Part shown: piece by piece, positions 49,275 through 62,418 of the stretch
Layout: the number at the start of each line of letters is the position of its first letter
How positions within the stretch are numbered: position 1 is the stretch's first letter
Source: Polytrichum commune
Taxonomy: Eukaryota > Streptophyta > Polytrichopsida > Polytrichales > Polytrichaceae
Direction of reading: 5' to 3'
DNA length: 64,000 nucleotides
Assembly: GCA_950295325.1 (NCBI GenBank)
Contig: OX485805.1
Span: 35,017,501 to 35,081,500 of the forward strand
The notes under the pieces: generated by a model
Database searches by the model: none
Seen by the model: the letters and a program-made list of their open reading frames with translations, nothing else
What the model was told of the DNA's origin: nothing
Position numbers and translations under genes: made by a program

Positions 49275-52200
49275 TCAATGGGAAGGAAAGTTTTTGATGA
49301 CTATGGATGTGCTCCTTTTGTGTAGTAGGAAAGTAGTAACTTCCCCTTATTGGATCTTATTAGTTATAGAAGGAATGGTACTCTATGTAGGGATTGACTA
49401 AGAGTTTAAGTAAGGAAAGACTTCTAAGTATCTTCTAGAGTTCTCTTGGTATGCATGAACAGAGAATATGAGTGGAGTTAAGGTTGGACTTCTTAGTATT
49501 TCCCATGCTATTTGATAGGATGCAAGGCTAAACATAAAGGGTTATTGGTTTCCCAACCAAAAACCCTCCTACTTTTGAAGGCCATAGTGGCAAGGGTAAG
49601 TAGATTATAATGAACTCCATTTAAGTGCACAAATTGCGGTCAAGAGCCCAAAAATCATGTCCCTTGTTTCCTCTATGATTGCAAAGTGGTCATTACTAAG
49701 GACAAGCATTTCACCACCATCATTACGCTCTAAATCTTGTTTGTACCGCCCATCACCACGTATGGCATAGGACCTCAAATGAGCTTCTAACACTATTAAA
49801 AATTAAACAAAAAGACTTCGTGACTAACTAAATATTGTTTAAAAGCTCATTGGTTTGGAACCACAAACCGAGCATTTATTTGAGACTTAATTAAAATTTT
49901 ACTATTCTTCATAAGTGACTTGGGGTTCTAACCGATAGCTTGTCATGGACGTGCCATGTGAAATCCATCAAGGTGGCATCTAAGATGTACAATCCTTAAT
50001 GAAACACCTGTCTTATGCATACGCCTATATTTGAGTGGTATATATCAAGCCTTGTAGGTACGTATTGAACACCAAAAAGACACGGTTACCATAAAATCAG
50101 ATCATGTGCTCATATAAGCTCAATAATCAACACAATTGGAGAGGCCTATGTCATTAAGTTATCTCGTTCTAAATATGAAAGCTTGAGTGGAGAGTTAAGT
50201 CAAGTTTTGGTGAAGTTTGACTAAGGGACTCGCAGCCATTTCAAAGGGTCCTTGCTTTGAGCCTCAAGCTCCGTAGTAAAAGCAAGGAGACACGAGGAAA
50301 GTCCAATAGAGATTTGTGAGGCTAACTTCAAGTTGCCGCATGACAAAGTATTTCACGTACCTTTTGCATTCTCAATCTCATTAGTCCAAGGTTGCACTAG
50401 TACTTCCTCCACCAACACTACTTTGCTTCCAAAGATGTCGTATATTAAGCAAATTAACTGCATTCAATGGGTATGTCAACAATGATATTTTTTGGGGGAT
50501 ATATATCATTGAAAACCCTAAACTTTTGGTTTGTGGGATAAAAATATTTTCGTCATGTATTTTCTTTTTGTGGGTGAATAACCTCGCTGAAATCTTCCCA
50601 GTTTTGGAAAGATACGGCTTTGTTTGGATGAATGTACTTAGAATTTGATTAATAATGACTTTTCATCATTCATCCAATATTTTTTCTTTTTCTCCAGAGC
50701 TTGAGAGAATTGCTTTCAGCGTTGTCTACGAGAAAGATAAAACCAAATAAAAATCAATGTTTGCAAAGAATGGGCATTTAGTTAAAAATGTTTGAATTTG
50801 TGTCTACAATAAATCTCCCACATTTACAAGTTTAGTGATGCAAACCTACATGCATGAAATCTCCACAACGTGGAAACCCCATTTGATTTGCTTTGCATAA
50901 CCTCTAACTTACCATGTATGTTCCTTCATCGACCTTCTAATTTTCCCTTAAATGTAGACCTTCCTAAATTGTTTAGAATGACCTTCCATAGGGTTAGCAT
51001 CATTTGATGCTTTCATAATCATTGTGTTTGACCATTATAAAGCATGTGACCCTATAGCGGGCACTTTCACTCCCACAAATAAGTTTGACCTTTGGATCGG
51101 CTCGGAAATTGTCTCATTGTAAGTCAAAGTTCAAAGCCTTTGTTTTTTTAAGTATGAAGTTTGGAGTAGGAGTGCAAATCGTAACATACATTAAAGTGAA
51201 TGTTCTTTTGCATTTTAAATCATCACAAAGGCTCTCGAGAGGCCTTCCCCGTTACTGAACCTAAAATGGTATCTAATTTTCTCGCATGTAGTCCAATATC
51301 ATCATAACATGTGTCTTTAAGTTGCATGTTTTTAACTACCATAAATATGCTATGTAGTGTCATTTACTATTTGGAGTTACACATTGCTATATCTTTTAAC
51401 TATTGATGTATATTTTTACCAAGTAAAGTTGTTAGTGTTCTATAATGTCCAAAAAATCAATCTGATTCTTTTTTGCTAAAATATGATGTATGAAATAAAT
51501 ATTTATAGCATTGTGTAATTAGAATATTTAGTGCACTTGTCTTATCATGATTTAAGGGGAGGGAGGTGGGTACTAAGTGTTGAATAATGGACCCACATGC
51601 AAGCATGTGGTGTTAATTGGGGGATATTTGTTTCGGAAGAGAATGTTTATAGATGTTTGAATACATGTTCTCCATATTTGATCTTGTATGTGTGAATTGA
51701 TGTTATTATATTTTACCAATAATATATATTTCATATAAATTTGAATTTTGTTATATTTTAAAAAAGAAAAGAAAATGTGCATGTCTTATTTAATGCCAAC
51801 AATTCCTTCAACCATTTAAAAGAACTACGAAAGAGCACTTCAGATTGGTTATGAAACCCAACAAAAAAACACTACAACAAAACATAAACATGCCACCGAG
51901 CCTCATGCAAATAGTCTCAAGCGTTCTATAGAAGACACAACGTTCTTGCCAATCGCAATGTTTGTTGCTTGCCTACAATTTTAGACCATCCTTTGAGGTT
52001 GGTGGCATGCCTGTCTTTTGCAAATAGTGGTTGGCAGGAACCTCCACCCAAGATCATGCACACACAATCTCAATGTTCTGTAATTGAAAATTTTCAATTC
52101 AAAACAAAGGGCAAACAAATCTTGGTTTGCCCAACCCTAAAACTTTGTGTAATCCCTCAACAACCCAACATGCAAGGGTGGAACCTATGTGACACCCCCA

Positions 52201-53275
52201 AGCTGAACATGATACATGGCCCACACCCATCAATACCCTCGAGGTTATGATCCAATACGCTCCAATACCCAACTTACAACACAAACTGGCTTTATCCATG
52301 ACATGTTCCCCAGAAAATTGTATTTTCTCATGCTTATATTAATTTAAATATTCTTCCACTACACTCCAATATCCAATACCCTTATTGCTACATGGTTATC
52401 TAAGGGTTCTTTCAAACCTATTCTCTTTATAAGTGCTTGGTTTTTTTTGGAATAAAAGTGGACCCTTTCCTTGCACTCATATGGTTTCCAAGATTTACAT
52501 TTAGTGACCCCCTAGGGGAGATCATTGTGCTTGACACTGAGAAACCGCATGAGTTTAAATATACACCTTAATAATTATTGAAAGGTAACAATTCAAATAT
52601 ATGTAGTTCTAACATAGATTCTAGTTACCCCTTAATGCACGGGCCGATTTCCAAAAAGTAAAAACATTGATTATGAGTAATTTTTGTTGTACTCGAAGGA
52701 ACACAAATTTTGAAGTCAAATCCTACATAAGTAGGCAAATATTCATTGAAGTTGTAACCATAATTCAACATGATTGGACCATATTTGGATGAGCTATGAT
52801 TTTTTGCATGTAAAATGAACGAACGAACGAATGAATGAATATCATGTAAGCACAAAATTTCATCCATCTTTTCATTTGTGGTAGGGCTCACATGTCTAGA
52901 TACATCATAAATCTACATGTGCTCAAAACACCTAAGAAGTTCAACCAAAAGTTGTAAAATCTTAATTTATGAGGAATTCATTTAATTTGAAACTAAAAAT
53001 TGCTTACATGGAGGTCACCAATTGGTTTTAAGATACCAATCTCACGGTGAGAGATACCAATCCTTTGTATGCATGAGTTATTATTTTTTAATACCATTCT
53101 AAACCACATCAAAAGTAAGGCATTAATTTTTGCCCAAGTACGAAGGTATTTGCAAGATATAGACTTGACTGGTATTGAAAAAATAATAATACCATCAAAT
53201 ATTCATACCCTAATGAGATAACAAAAAGTGAACTATAGATACCCAAATGGTATAAAAGACAATACGAAACTAACA
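49275..53275. other. 4-kb intergenic region without a recognised gene
   Basis: AT-rich. I see only low-information repeats: a family R-like phrase near 50030-50100, a GAACGAACGAATGAATGAAT microsatellite (about 52818-52840), and a segment at 51340-51530 related to the foldback element at 36390. Open frames are short and lack recognisable features. Confidence 0.5.
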
Positions 53276-53643
53276 CTACACTAAGTATTGTATTCAATGT
53301 CATATGTCGTTTTATGTCATTGTTGTAACTTTTCTAATGACACTTCTTTTGAATAAGTTTACAATTACTGTCATCCCAACTTACTTTTAGTTCATCCGCT
53401 TTTGGTATATTTTGCATCCTAACATTTATGTCCTGTAATATTATCATGAATGAATGAAATTTGGATGAAAGTCACCTAGTGAGTGACAGTAATTGTAACA
53501 TTGTAAATCTATAATGCCCGACCTTTTTTTACAAATAATGTTAGGTTGGCATTTAGTGTCGGTGCCACTACATGGGTAGTTTACAATTAGTATTAAGCAA
53601 GACGAATAGAATTGACGACAATAAATACAATATTTAGTGTAGT
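53276..53643. mobile_element. 368-bp TIR element
   Basis: The ends ACTACACTAAGTATTGTATT and the inverse of ACTACACTAAATATTGTATT match at 19 of 20 positions. An internal motif about TGTCA..TTGTAAC is also inverted. No target duplication was resolved. Confidence 0.65.
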
Positions 53644-53754
53644 TGATTCACTCTCGCCCTTGAACATGATATGACCAATGGGCTCACATCATTTACATTG
53701 CTTGGTGTAAGTTAGCACCAATGTTTACTTTTTTTTTTCTTTGTTTGTTTTTTT

Positions 53755-54010
53755 TGGAACACAAACTTGGCTAATTTTTCCATCAAGTAGGGAGAAGATT
53801 TCACGGCTTGGAAATGAACCGTCAAGTGTTTCATTTGGGTTTGGGTACCTCTCCATTATTTATTTATTATCATTAATTTTCTTTTGGAACACATGAGGCA
53901 CTTGACCAACTGGCTAATTTCCGTAAAGTGAGAAAGAATTTCACAGCTGGGAATCGAACTGCCAACCACTCCATTTGGTTTGGGTACCTCACCACTATCA
54001 TCCGGTAGTT
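53755..54010 (-). repeat. Pair of tRNA-derived SINE copies
   Basis: On the minus strand, TAGTGGTGAGGTACCC (box-A-like) is followed about 25 nt later by GTTCGATTCCC (a good RNA polymerase III box B, 53948-53958). A non-tRNA body then ends with GTCAAGTGCCTCATGTGTTC. A second, more diverged copy lies at about 53755-53850 in the same orientation. The body does not fold as a tRNA, so this is a SINE rather than a tRNA gene. Confidence 0.6.
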
Positions 54011-54159
54011 TAGGGTCATCTCGGACCTCTTTCTTTTCTTTCTTTCGCGGCACTCAACTCAAAGATTCAAAATTGTAATGCATCAAGTGAGCCTCACATG
54101 TACCCAATGGGTACATTCTAGGGGCCCTATTGCAACAAACAAGAGACTACAGGACTTTT

Positions 54160-54880
54160 TCTGTCTACTCAGTCTTCCTCTACTTCTTCTCCATGTTGCT
54201 CATCCTCTTCAGTTTTAGTTGAAAATTTAGTTGTGGGCATGGCGCATTCCTGCTCATCTCCTCACAACTAGCTCCAAAAATGGCGCCAAACCTCACTGGT
54301 ACCTAAAATTTTGCAAAAAACCTGCTCAATTCACTTCTAGGTTTCCTAAATGTCATAAGGGTGAGAGAGAGTATTTCCTCTTGGTTAGGATGATTGCCAT
54401 CAAAAATTGAGCTGACTGAATCCGGTCTCTAAAGTTTACATTCCAATTTTTTTAGAGGGTTTTAGGGTTTTTGGGGTTTATGGAATGTTTTGGATGTGTG
54501 GAGTTTATGATGGTTGTTCTTCTGTCTACTCAGTCTTCCTCTACTTCTTCTCCATGTTGCTCATCCTCTTCAGTTTTAGTTGAAAATTTGGTTGTGGGCA
54601 TGGCGCATTCCTGCTCATCTCCTCACAACTAGCTCCAAAAATGGCGCCAAACCTCACTGGTACCTAAAAATTTGCAAAAAACCTGCTCAATTCACTTCTA
54701 AGTTTCCTAAGTGTCATAAGGGTGAGAGAGAGTATTTCCTCTTGGTTAGGATGATTGCCATCAAAAATTGAGCTGACTGAATCCGGTCTCTAAAGTTTTC
54801 ATTCCAATTTTTTTAGAGGGTTTTAGGGTTTTTGGGGTTTATGGTATGTTTTGGATGTGTGGAGTTTATGGTGGTTGTGG
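54160..54880 (+). promoter_or_regulatory. Tandem 361-bp duplication of the GTF2H3 promoter/leader
   Basis: 54160-54520 and 54521-54880 are about 97% identical by eye, starting CTGTCTACTCAGTCTTCCTC and ending in the DNA that leads into the first exon. Each unit contains GGCGCCAAA (54282-54290 and 54643-54651), which on the other strand reads TTTGGCGCC, an E2F-type site. The second copy joins directly to the coding exon, so the gene now has two promoters or leaders in series. Confidence 0.85.
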
Positions 54881-54885
54881 ATTTT

Positions 54886-57800
54886 ATGCAAGCAGATGAT
54901 GTGAGTCAAGTGGTGGTGTTGTTGGAGGCCAATCCTTATTTCTGGGGATCCAAAGCTGTCGCCTCCGATCAGGCATTGGCCTCACAGGGAGGTCTCACAT
55001 TTGAGACTTTTTTCCAGCATGTAAGATTTTAAGACTTCCAATTCAACCTTCAATTTGCAGCAATTCAGTCTGTTCTGACTGCGAGGATTTTTTTTTATTG
55101 TGTGATTTATTGTTGATTCTGAGCTAAGGCCTCGAATGTGGTGAATAATTGTTGTATGTTGCCACTTGATAGCTGGAAATCAATGTGGATTTGGAGTACT
55201 TGTTTCAACCTGTACATAGATTTTCAACAAACTCACAGAATACGATTCTAATATCAATTTGGGGATTTGAGAGTGTAGTGTTGTTTTGACATAAGCTGGA
55301 ATCCCAACTCTTATCAGTGCAGAAAACTTTTTTCCTTCTTCTGCTGACTTATTACTCTGCCTCATTGCATTACCACTGTAATTAGGGCAGAACATTGTTG
55401 TTTGCTCACATCTAACTCTGGGTCATTGAGTTACAACTGCAATCATGGAAATAAAAGTAACCTAAGAGAAAGTGTGCTAATCAGCAATTCCATCAGTTTG
55501 CATATGTGCTTTGAAGGCAGGCTGTTTAACCACACGCTAACACATCTTACTGTAAACTTTGACTATTTGCAGGTACTATTATTTGTAAATTGTGTTTTGT
55601 TGTTGAATCACTCGAACAGAATTGTCATAATAGCCACAGGGGCAAGCACCTGGTCAGTTCTTCATCCTCAAAAACATGGAAATTCCTGCACTTTGATGTG
55701 TGATATCTATCTATCTATCTATCTATCTATATATGTATTATCTAAATGGTTTTGGATAGTTCAAGGCTCAGGATTAATCATTAAATAAGGTATGCGGGCC
55801 TTTCATGGTCATTTTAAAAAATTGGACAGCTATATGTGAGTGGTGTGTAGTTAGGTGTGCATCTAAGAATGAACACCAAAAAGACCTGTGTTCAAAAGAG
55901 ATTGGAGTATGTGCTTAAAATTTGTTAAATATTCTTGGTCCAATAGTCAATATAATCGGGAGTGTCTACTTGGTTGTTTTATGGCTCTGGCACTTTTGAC
56001 TTTGAAAAATCTTAGCCGCAAAGGGAGATCAAAAATTTCATAGACTGTTGCTAAAATCTCATATCATATTCAAGGACCCAAGAATGATACTAATTTGGAA
56101 ATCTAAGTTGAGAATCATGGCAAACAGCAAAAAAAAACCCATAGGAGACGTGTTTACCTTACTAGTCAGGCATCCAGATCTCTCAAAATTCTTACTGTTG
56201 GTCTATTTCCATTTTACTTGCAGTGCTTTTCTTTATGACTCAAATCCGAGTGAGGGCGCTGCAAATAACAGAAATGGATCTAAAGGAAGCAATAAGCCCC
56301 CAGAGCTCCGATCAACAGTGATCACACAAGCTATGCAAGAATTTGTGCAGAAGGAGGAGGAGGCAGCTCAGGGTGCTCCACAATCTTTGGAAGTTCCACA
56401 TTCAAACCTTTCGGGGGCATTATCAATGGCACTTTGCTGTATCCAGCCAACTAATTCCAGTTGTCAATTTCTTACAGCATGGATGTACATTCTCAATGTT
56501 CTGCCATTAGCATAAACAGAGGTCATGTTAGTTAGAGTGGTCTTCATGACTTGTCATGTGGCACCAAGTATCATATGAAACCCACCCAGTGATTGCAAGA
56601 CAATCAGTGTACTTCTGAGATGGATAGTTCATGTCACTGCCACTAGCCAAGTGCAAGTGTTCCCTATGTTGTCCTTGATTTGCATAATCACAGACATTCA
56701 GAGAGTTTTCAGAGGTCCCCTTCCACATCCGCAACCTCGGGTATGTTTCTCTTCTGCAAAATATTCTTGATCTGTTGTTTAGGTGGTCGTGTTTTATTTG
56801 CTTGTAAATGAACATGGTAATTTCTGCATTAGACCACTTAGCTTCTTGTGGGCTTCTAACATAGTGCTGGCTTCACAGATACTGTGTCTACAAGGGTCCC
56901 CTGACGCTCCTCAGCAGTAAGTGGTCTTTTTTCAGAGTAAAGTTCCCCCTCATCTCACTGAAAGTTTTGACAGATTGCGAGGTTGCAGTTTCTTTGTGTG
57001 TCAGCAGGATGGAAATTTGTTGGCATTAGAGTTATCCTTTTTCCAATGGAACTTTTCATCAGGAGTAGGTCCCCTGTGATTGTCCATTGGGTGTTTTCCA
57101 TATGATTCATTAGTTTCTTTTCACTTGTGGTGCATCCTCAGAGGTAGTGTTTGAATTTGAATGACAAGCAACCTATTCCGGTTCACTGAGGGCCAAACTC
57201 ATAGCCAAAGTGAGTTTGATCCTCAATTAACCCATATAGGATGTTTCTTGCTAAAGCCTCCAAACTAGCTTCAAACATGCACCACAAACTTATGGAACAT
57301 GGGTGTTGTTGTCTGCAAAACGACCACCTCCTGGCCAAGAAGTCACGTTGAACTAAAGGATAATGTTAATATGCAAGTCATAATCCAATCTAAGAAATAA
57401 GTTGGAGGTGTCATGTTATCTCTTAGTTGCAGTAATATTTTCATTGTTTTCTGATCTGTTAAGTGGTGAGAGATGTGCAGGTATATTGCCATCATGAACT
57501 CCATTTTTTCTGCCCAGAAAAGTGCAGTGAGATTTTCATTCTCTCCTCCTTTATGAAGGGCTTGCTTCCATTTGAATGGCTGGATGCTTTCTCACAAGGA
57601 TATGGTTGCTATTGTAATCTTAAAGCCTCCAAATGGGAACAGGACATCTGTTTTTCTCATGCCACATGGATTTTGTGTGGGGTGCCAGGTTCCAATTGAT
57701 GCTTGTATTGTTGGAAATAAAGACTCAGCGTTTTTGCAGCAGGTATACAACTTTAAGCTCTTTGCACTTTAAAGTACTGTTTGGGCAAGGCATACCTTAT

Positions 57801-60026
57801 TAGAGTTAAATTCCTCTAACTCAGCATGACTTTTGGGCTGGATTTGGTTGTTTTGCATACAACATCTTCCATGTTCAGTAAGTTTTCGGTGCATGCTTGG
57901 AGGTAGTAGTGTGGAGGTTTGAACAAAATAACACTCTATATTGGTTCATGGAGGATCAAACTCATGTCGGCATGCCAAAGAGGTCTTAGAATGAGTTTAG
58001 CCCTCAATGAACCTTACAAAATAGGTTGCTTTTCATTCAACTCAAAACACTACAAGCATGTACCATCACAAGTGGAAGAAATTGTTGATATTGTAAAAAA
58101 AAAAAACCCACTGGAAAATCATAGGGGGCCAAATCCCAATGAAAATTCCCATTGAGTTAAAGAATAGCTCTATTTCGCTTTGTGTAATATACAGTGCATA
58201 TTATGCCCCATTATTACCTCTTTATTTGAGATAGAAAATGTGAGGTTACAGAGCCAGTCTGATTTGGTTGTTGATGAATGGGCAGGCCTCACATATTACC
58301 GGTGGAATCTATATGAAACCTCCTCAATCAGAAGGGCTTATCCAGTATCTTACGGTACCAAACAAATTCCTTATGTGCTGGTCACCTTAGGTGTAAGTTA
58401 TTAATAACTTTGTCAAAAGTGCCACATGTCATCATGTGATTTGTTGGACCTTCTACAGATGATGTGGAAATTGACTACAGGCAGTGTCATGGCTAATCAG
58501 ACCTGTACTTATGGTGCTTGCTATTCTAGAAGGGTGAACCTTTCCATACTAGGGAGCTTGAACTTCTGTAATATTTTTATGAATCTAAAGTTGGCAGCAC
58601 CAAGCTCAAAGCTCAGATGGGCCACTTATGTGGCTCTTTTCACTGTTTTTCACTTATCAAGCAGGTTTATTAAAGTAAATGGGCTTTAAAGTTTTAGCTC
58701 TGCACCCAATTCTCATAGGATATAAAACACAAAATTAGTGAGATGATTAGCAAGTCCAAATTGTGCGCATAGCAATTTCCTAATAATTTTTGGAGTTATC
58801 AAAGCGAAGATTGTATTTCTTTTTAAATGATCATATAGGTCCCCCAATTATGTTGACTATATAGTGTACAATATTTAGGGGTTATTGAGCATGGAGTCCA
58901 ATCTCTTTTAGACACTTTTCTTTTTGGTGCGTGTTCTTAGATCCATACCTAACCACTCACCACTTAAATATGGAAGTGCAATTAAGAGAAGTAGCTGAAT
59001 TAGGCCGCTTACTTTGCAGTGCAGTATTGCCTGCAAGACTGTTACTATTAAGTACATGCAATGAATTTCACAATATAAAGTGTCCAAAGATGGTATTTGC
59101 AGATGGTGTTTGCGACTGACCTTTATTCAAGACAATTTTTGCAATTACCACGGCCTGTGGGTGTAGACTTCCGAGCTTCGTAAGCCTCTCTTTTTCTCTC
59201 CCTTTTTGCAAGCTGTTATGCATTATTTAGTGATATATATTTAGCTGTGCAGATTTTTTTATTTCTATATCAAGACTCTTTTGTATCGTTGAGTAAGGAT
59301 TAAGATGTACAATCTGTTACCAACAATTTTTAAGGTGGGATGAAACAGGTGTTTCTGTCATAAGAAGACCATTGACATGGGTTATGTGTGCTCGGTTTGC
59401 CTCTCTATTTTCTGCACACACCACAAATCCTGCTCTACCTGTGGGTATGTTAATGATGTGATAACTTGGGTTGACAGTCTTGAGTTGAAATTTTGGTATC
59501 CGGTCTTTGTTTGTAGATGTTTGTCACTTTATTGGTACATGTAATAGAGCTATCCTGTTAACTCAAAATGTCTTTTGGTGGGGTGTTGGTTGTTTTGCAT
59601 ACAACACCTTCCATGTTAGGTAGGTTTTTGGTGTATGCTTGGAGGTAGTGTGGAGAGTTCAACAAAGAACATTCTAAGTGATTTGTTGAGGGCCAAACTC
59701 GTTTTGGCATGCCAAGAAGGTCCTAAAATGAGTTTGGCCCTCAATGAACCTCATGAAATAGGTTGGTCTTTATTCAAATTCAAACATCACCTCCAAGCAT
59801 GCACCAAAAGTGGAAAGAAGACTTGATATTCTATGCAAAACAACCAATGGAAAATTGAATCCCATCGAGTTAAGGAGGATATGTCTAATATATGTGTATG
59901 TTCAGCAATATGTTGTTTGCCTATATGTTGGCTGACAAATGACTGCTTTTTTGTTGCAGGGCTGACTTCACCAAAGTTAGCCTCACGTCCTTGGCCGGCT
60001 TGAAACGGAAGGCACCTGGCTTGTGA
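54886..60026 (+). CDS. GTF2H3: TFIIH subunit p34 (GTF2H3/TFB4), 11 exons
   Basis: Non-catalytic core subunit of TFIIH, which opens DNA at promoters and in nucleotide-excision repair in the nucleus. Exons: 54886-55020, 55573-55697, 56224-56438, 56694-56740, 56879-56916, 57481-57526, 57689-57742, 58286-58354, 59103-59179, 59349-59444 and 59960-60026. All are phase-consistent, giving 322 aa (family about 300). A von Willebrand-A-like domain comes first ([94 protein letters not shown]). The C-terminal C4 zinc finger is [21 protein letters not shown]. In-frame ATGs at 54841 and 54868 are alternative starts; 54886 gives the most family-like N-terminus. The exon 2 donor (GTGTGA) is weak. Confidence 0.95.
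57027..57369. mobile_element. Foldback MITE, family A, copy 3 (GTF2H3 intron 5)
   Basis: It starts TAGAGTTATCC, with family arms (GACAAGCAACCTATTCCGG, then GAGGGCCAAACTC), and ends at AACTAAAGGATAA. Confidence 0.75.
57801..58172. mobile_element. Foldback MITE, family A, copy 4 (GTF2H3 intron 7)
   Basis: It starts TAGAGTTAAATTCC and ends AGAATAGCTCTA. GTTGTTTTGCATACAACATC and GCATGCTTGGAGGTAG are clear in the left arm. Confidence 0.8.
59545..59887. mobile_element. Foldback MITE, family A, copy 5 (GTF2H3 intron 10)
   Basis: It starts TAGAGCTATCCTGTTAACTC and ends GAGTTAAGGAGGATATGTCTA. It has the best preserved centre, with TGAGGGCCAAACTC facing GAGTTTGGCCCTCA. Confidence 0.82.
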
Positions 60027-60429
60027 AGCTGTGCAAAATTCATGAGCAAGAACTTGTACTGTGACAAGAATTTGTTGAGCCAAATGATGTTTGGTACTGG
60101 TACAAAGAGCTAATACATACAAAGCTTCAACAAGGATGCACTTTCTGTAGCATGAATTTGTTATATTTTCCACCAAAGGCTAGGAAATGTTTTAAAAACA
60201 ACGGGCACATCTGACCCTTGCAGTATAAAAGTTTGCTGCCAGGTAGAAGTCCGGGGATTCTCACCACAATGGAGTTGAGAATCTGTAATTTTTGGGGGGT
60301 TCAGCCCATATTCACAGCAAATGAGATTCACTATCTGCGGTTTTCTGTTGACTCTGCCCTCCATGTGTAGAAGGTCGGGTTCAAGGTAGGCGGGCCTTAA
60401 GCTGTCCAATTAAGAAAAGGTGACCATGA

Positions 60430-60740
60430 TAGTTGTTGAGTGGTGTGTTGGTAGATGTGGATCTAGGAATGGACACTGAGAAGACATGTTTTAAAAAGGG
60501 ATTGGATTGTGTGCTCAAAATTTGCTAGCCATTCTAGGCTCATTAGTCAACGTAAGTGGGGCGACCTATATGAGCATTTAATGAGCTTAAGAATACTCAT
60601 TCTGATGAATAGGATATTCATGAGTCCCAAAAATTACAAGGCAAATGGCAATGGACAGGATTTGGAATTGGCAATCATCTCACATTAATTATGTGTTTGC
60701 AACCTACAAGAAGTGGGTGCTGAGTTTAAACTGGCCATTT
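60430..60740. repeat. Dispersed repeat, family R, copy 3' of GTF2H3
   Basis: Similar in order to the copies at 5320 and 55810: a TGTGT..TAG.TGTGGATCTA(A/G)GAATG start, then TTAGTCAACGTAAGTGGG, GCATTTAATGAGC, GATATTCATGAG, and AGAAGTGGG. Confidence 0.55.
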
Positions 60741-60787
60741 ATCACCCACTTACCTTATGTCCTGGAAGAGCTGTGAATGTCAAACTA

Positions 60788-61296
60788 CATTGTTTATGGT
60801 ATTTAGTGTCACATGTGAAATAGTGTCACTTGCCCTATTTTTAAGCGTATGCTAGGTTCCCTTAATGATTAACAACTTCATCATAAGTGTTGTCTTATGA
60901 CACTTGGCGTGAGTATTTTCAATAGTGTAATGAGGTGCATGCCTATGTTACACAATTGTCTACAAGTTGATTAAAGTGTACACAAATGACACTTGTGATT
61001 AGTATGCTCAAGAATATTCTCCTCTTGCATACTAAAATGTAAACACATGATACTTGTCATTAGTAAGCTCAAAAATATCTTCACCTCGCATACTAAAGTA
61101 CAAGACTATCATCTAAGTATCCCAATGTGCAACTCTAAAGCTTATAATGTAGACATTTTATCACTTAGAGAAGTTACTTATGATGACGAATGGAATCATG
61201 TTGTCAATTAGTGGGTGTGACACTTTTGAGACCTCTAGGCATCTAGTTTAAGCCCTTTGCAAATAGTGCATGTGACACTAAATACCATAAACAGTG
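60788..61296. mobile_element. 509-bp TIR element downstream of GTF2H3
   Basis: Inverted ends CA(T/C)TGTTTATGGTATTTAG, continuing TGTCACATG, match over about 28 bp. Between them a phrase TGACACTTGTGATTAGTA is duplicated. Superfamily unclear. Confidence 0.75.
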
Positions 61297-62418
61297 TACA
61301 TGTCTTACATGTCTTATTCATATCATTGCACAAAGCAGTGGCCCTGCTTTGGTATTCTACAACTCAGAAAATATCTAAAAAAACTGAGCCAATTTAGGTA
61401 CTAAACCAGACTGGTCTATATTTAGGTATATGGAGTGGTGAATTATATGTAAGATATTAACTGTAGGTATATCTTATGATTATCAGTTTATAATTGAGGG
61501 TAATATTGAAGTAAGGTCTTGTAATTCTTAATTGGACAATGATTTTTGTGTGATGTATTGCAAGCCTTGTAGAAATAATGGGGAGAATCGGCTAACTACT
61601 GTAAATACCGATGAACAGGTTCATTTCCCCAAATTACCGATTCAAAATCGAAACTTTAGGAGATGTGCCAATCCGTATTCATTAAAAAAATCTACTTAAA
61701 AGTAAAAATACAGGGAATAACCAATTGATATTCAAGAAGTAAGGATAGTGACCGAGTTGGCTCAATTTCTTTCCGTGTATTGCCTTGTAGTTAATTATTA
61801 ACACCAACATGACACATATCATGGTGAGGTTGAACTATGTGCCCTAAATATAGATGTTGTTCTAGGTTTGATTGTCAACACAATTGGGAGGGGCGTATGT
61901 GATCGCTTAAGAAATGGAGAATCTTCACTTTGACCTGTTATAACTTTTGCAATCGCAAATACAACTTTGAGACTCGAAATGTCTTTTTGGTGTCCGTTCT
62001 TTTTTGGGCTCAATGTCATTGGACCTCGATAAATCATAAAAGCAAATCGAGATTGGGCTCCCGAATTTTCTGAGATTGATCCTGACATGTTCAGATACAT
62101 TTGCAGACGCACAAAAATTTCAACCTTGCAAACTCAAGTAATACAATGCACCAAACAGCAGAAAGAAACCAAATAAGGTCCATATGACTTACATCTTGAC
62201 AAGTTATACTCAAGAATTGCGGAGTAATTCGACCAACTGAGAGCAAGAAATCAGAAACAAAACAATGTCTTGCTCTAACGGTCATGTGTTTGGTTATAAA
62301 TTGCTGTTTGAAACTGAAACAATAAATTATGCCTTTTTGGCTTCAACCAGACTGAAAATAATGTCCCTACATACCCTAATTACTAATGCACTATAAAAGT
62401 CCACTCTACTCTACTTAT

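Noticed and set aside
53940-54010. tRNA gene suggested by box B GTTCGATTCCC
   Set aside because: No cloverleaf can be built around it and the body is shared with a diverged neighbour copy; a SINE fits better.
54465-54478. Telomere-like TTTTAGGGTTTTTGGGG
   Set aside because: A single short stretch (repeated only by the promoter duplication) with no tandem TTTAGGG array.
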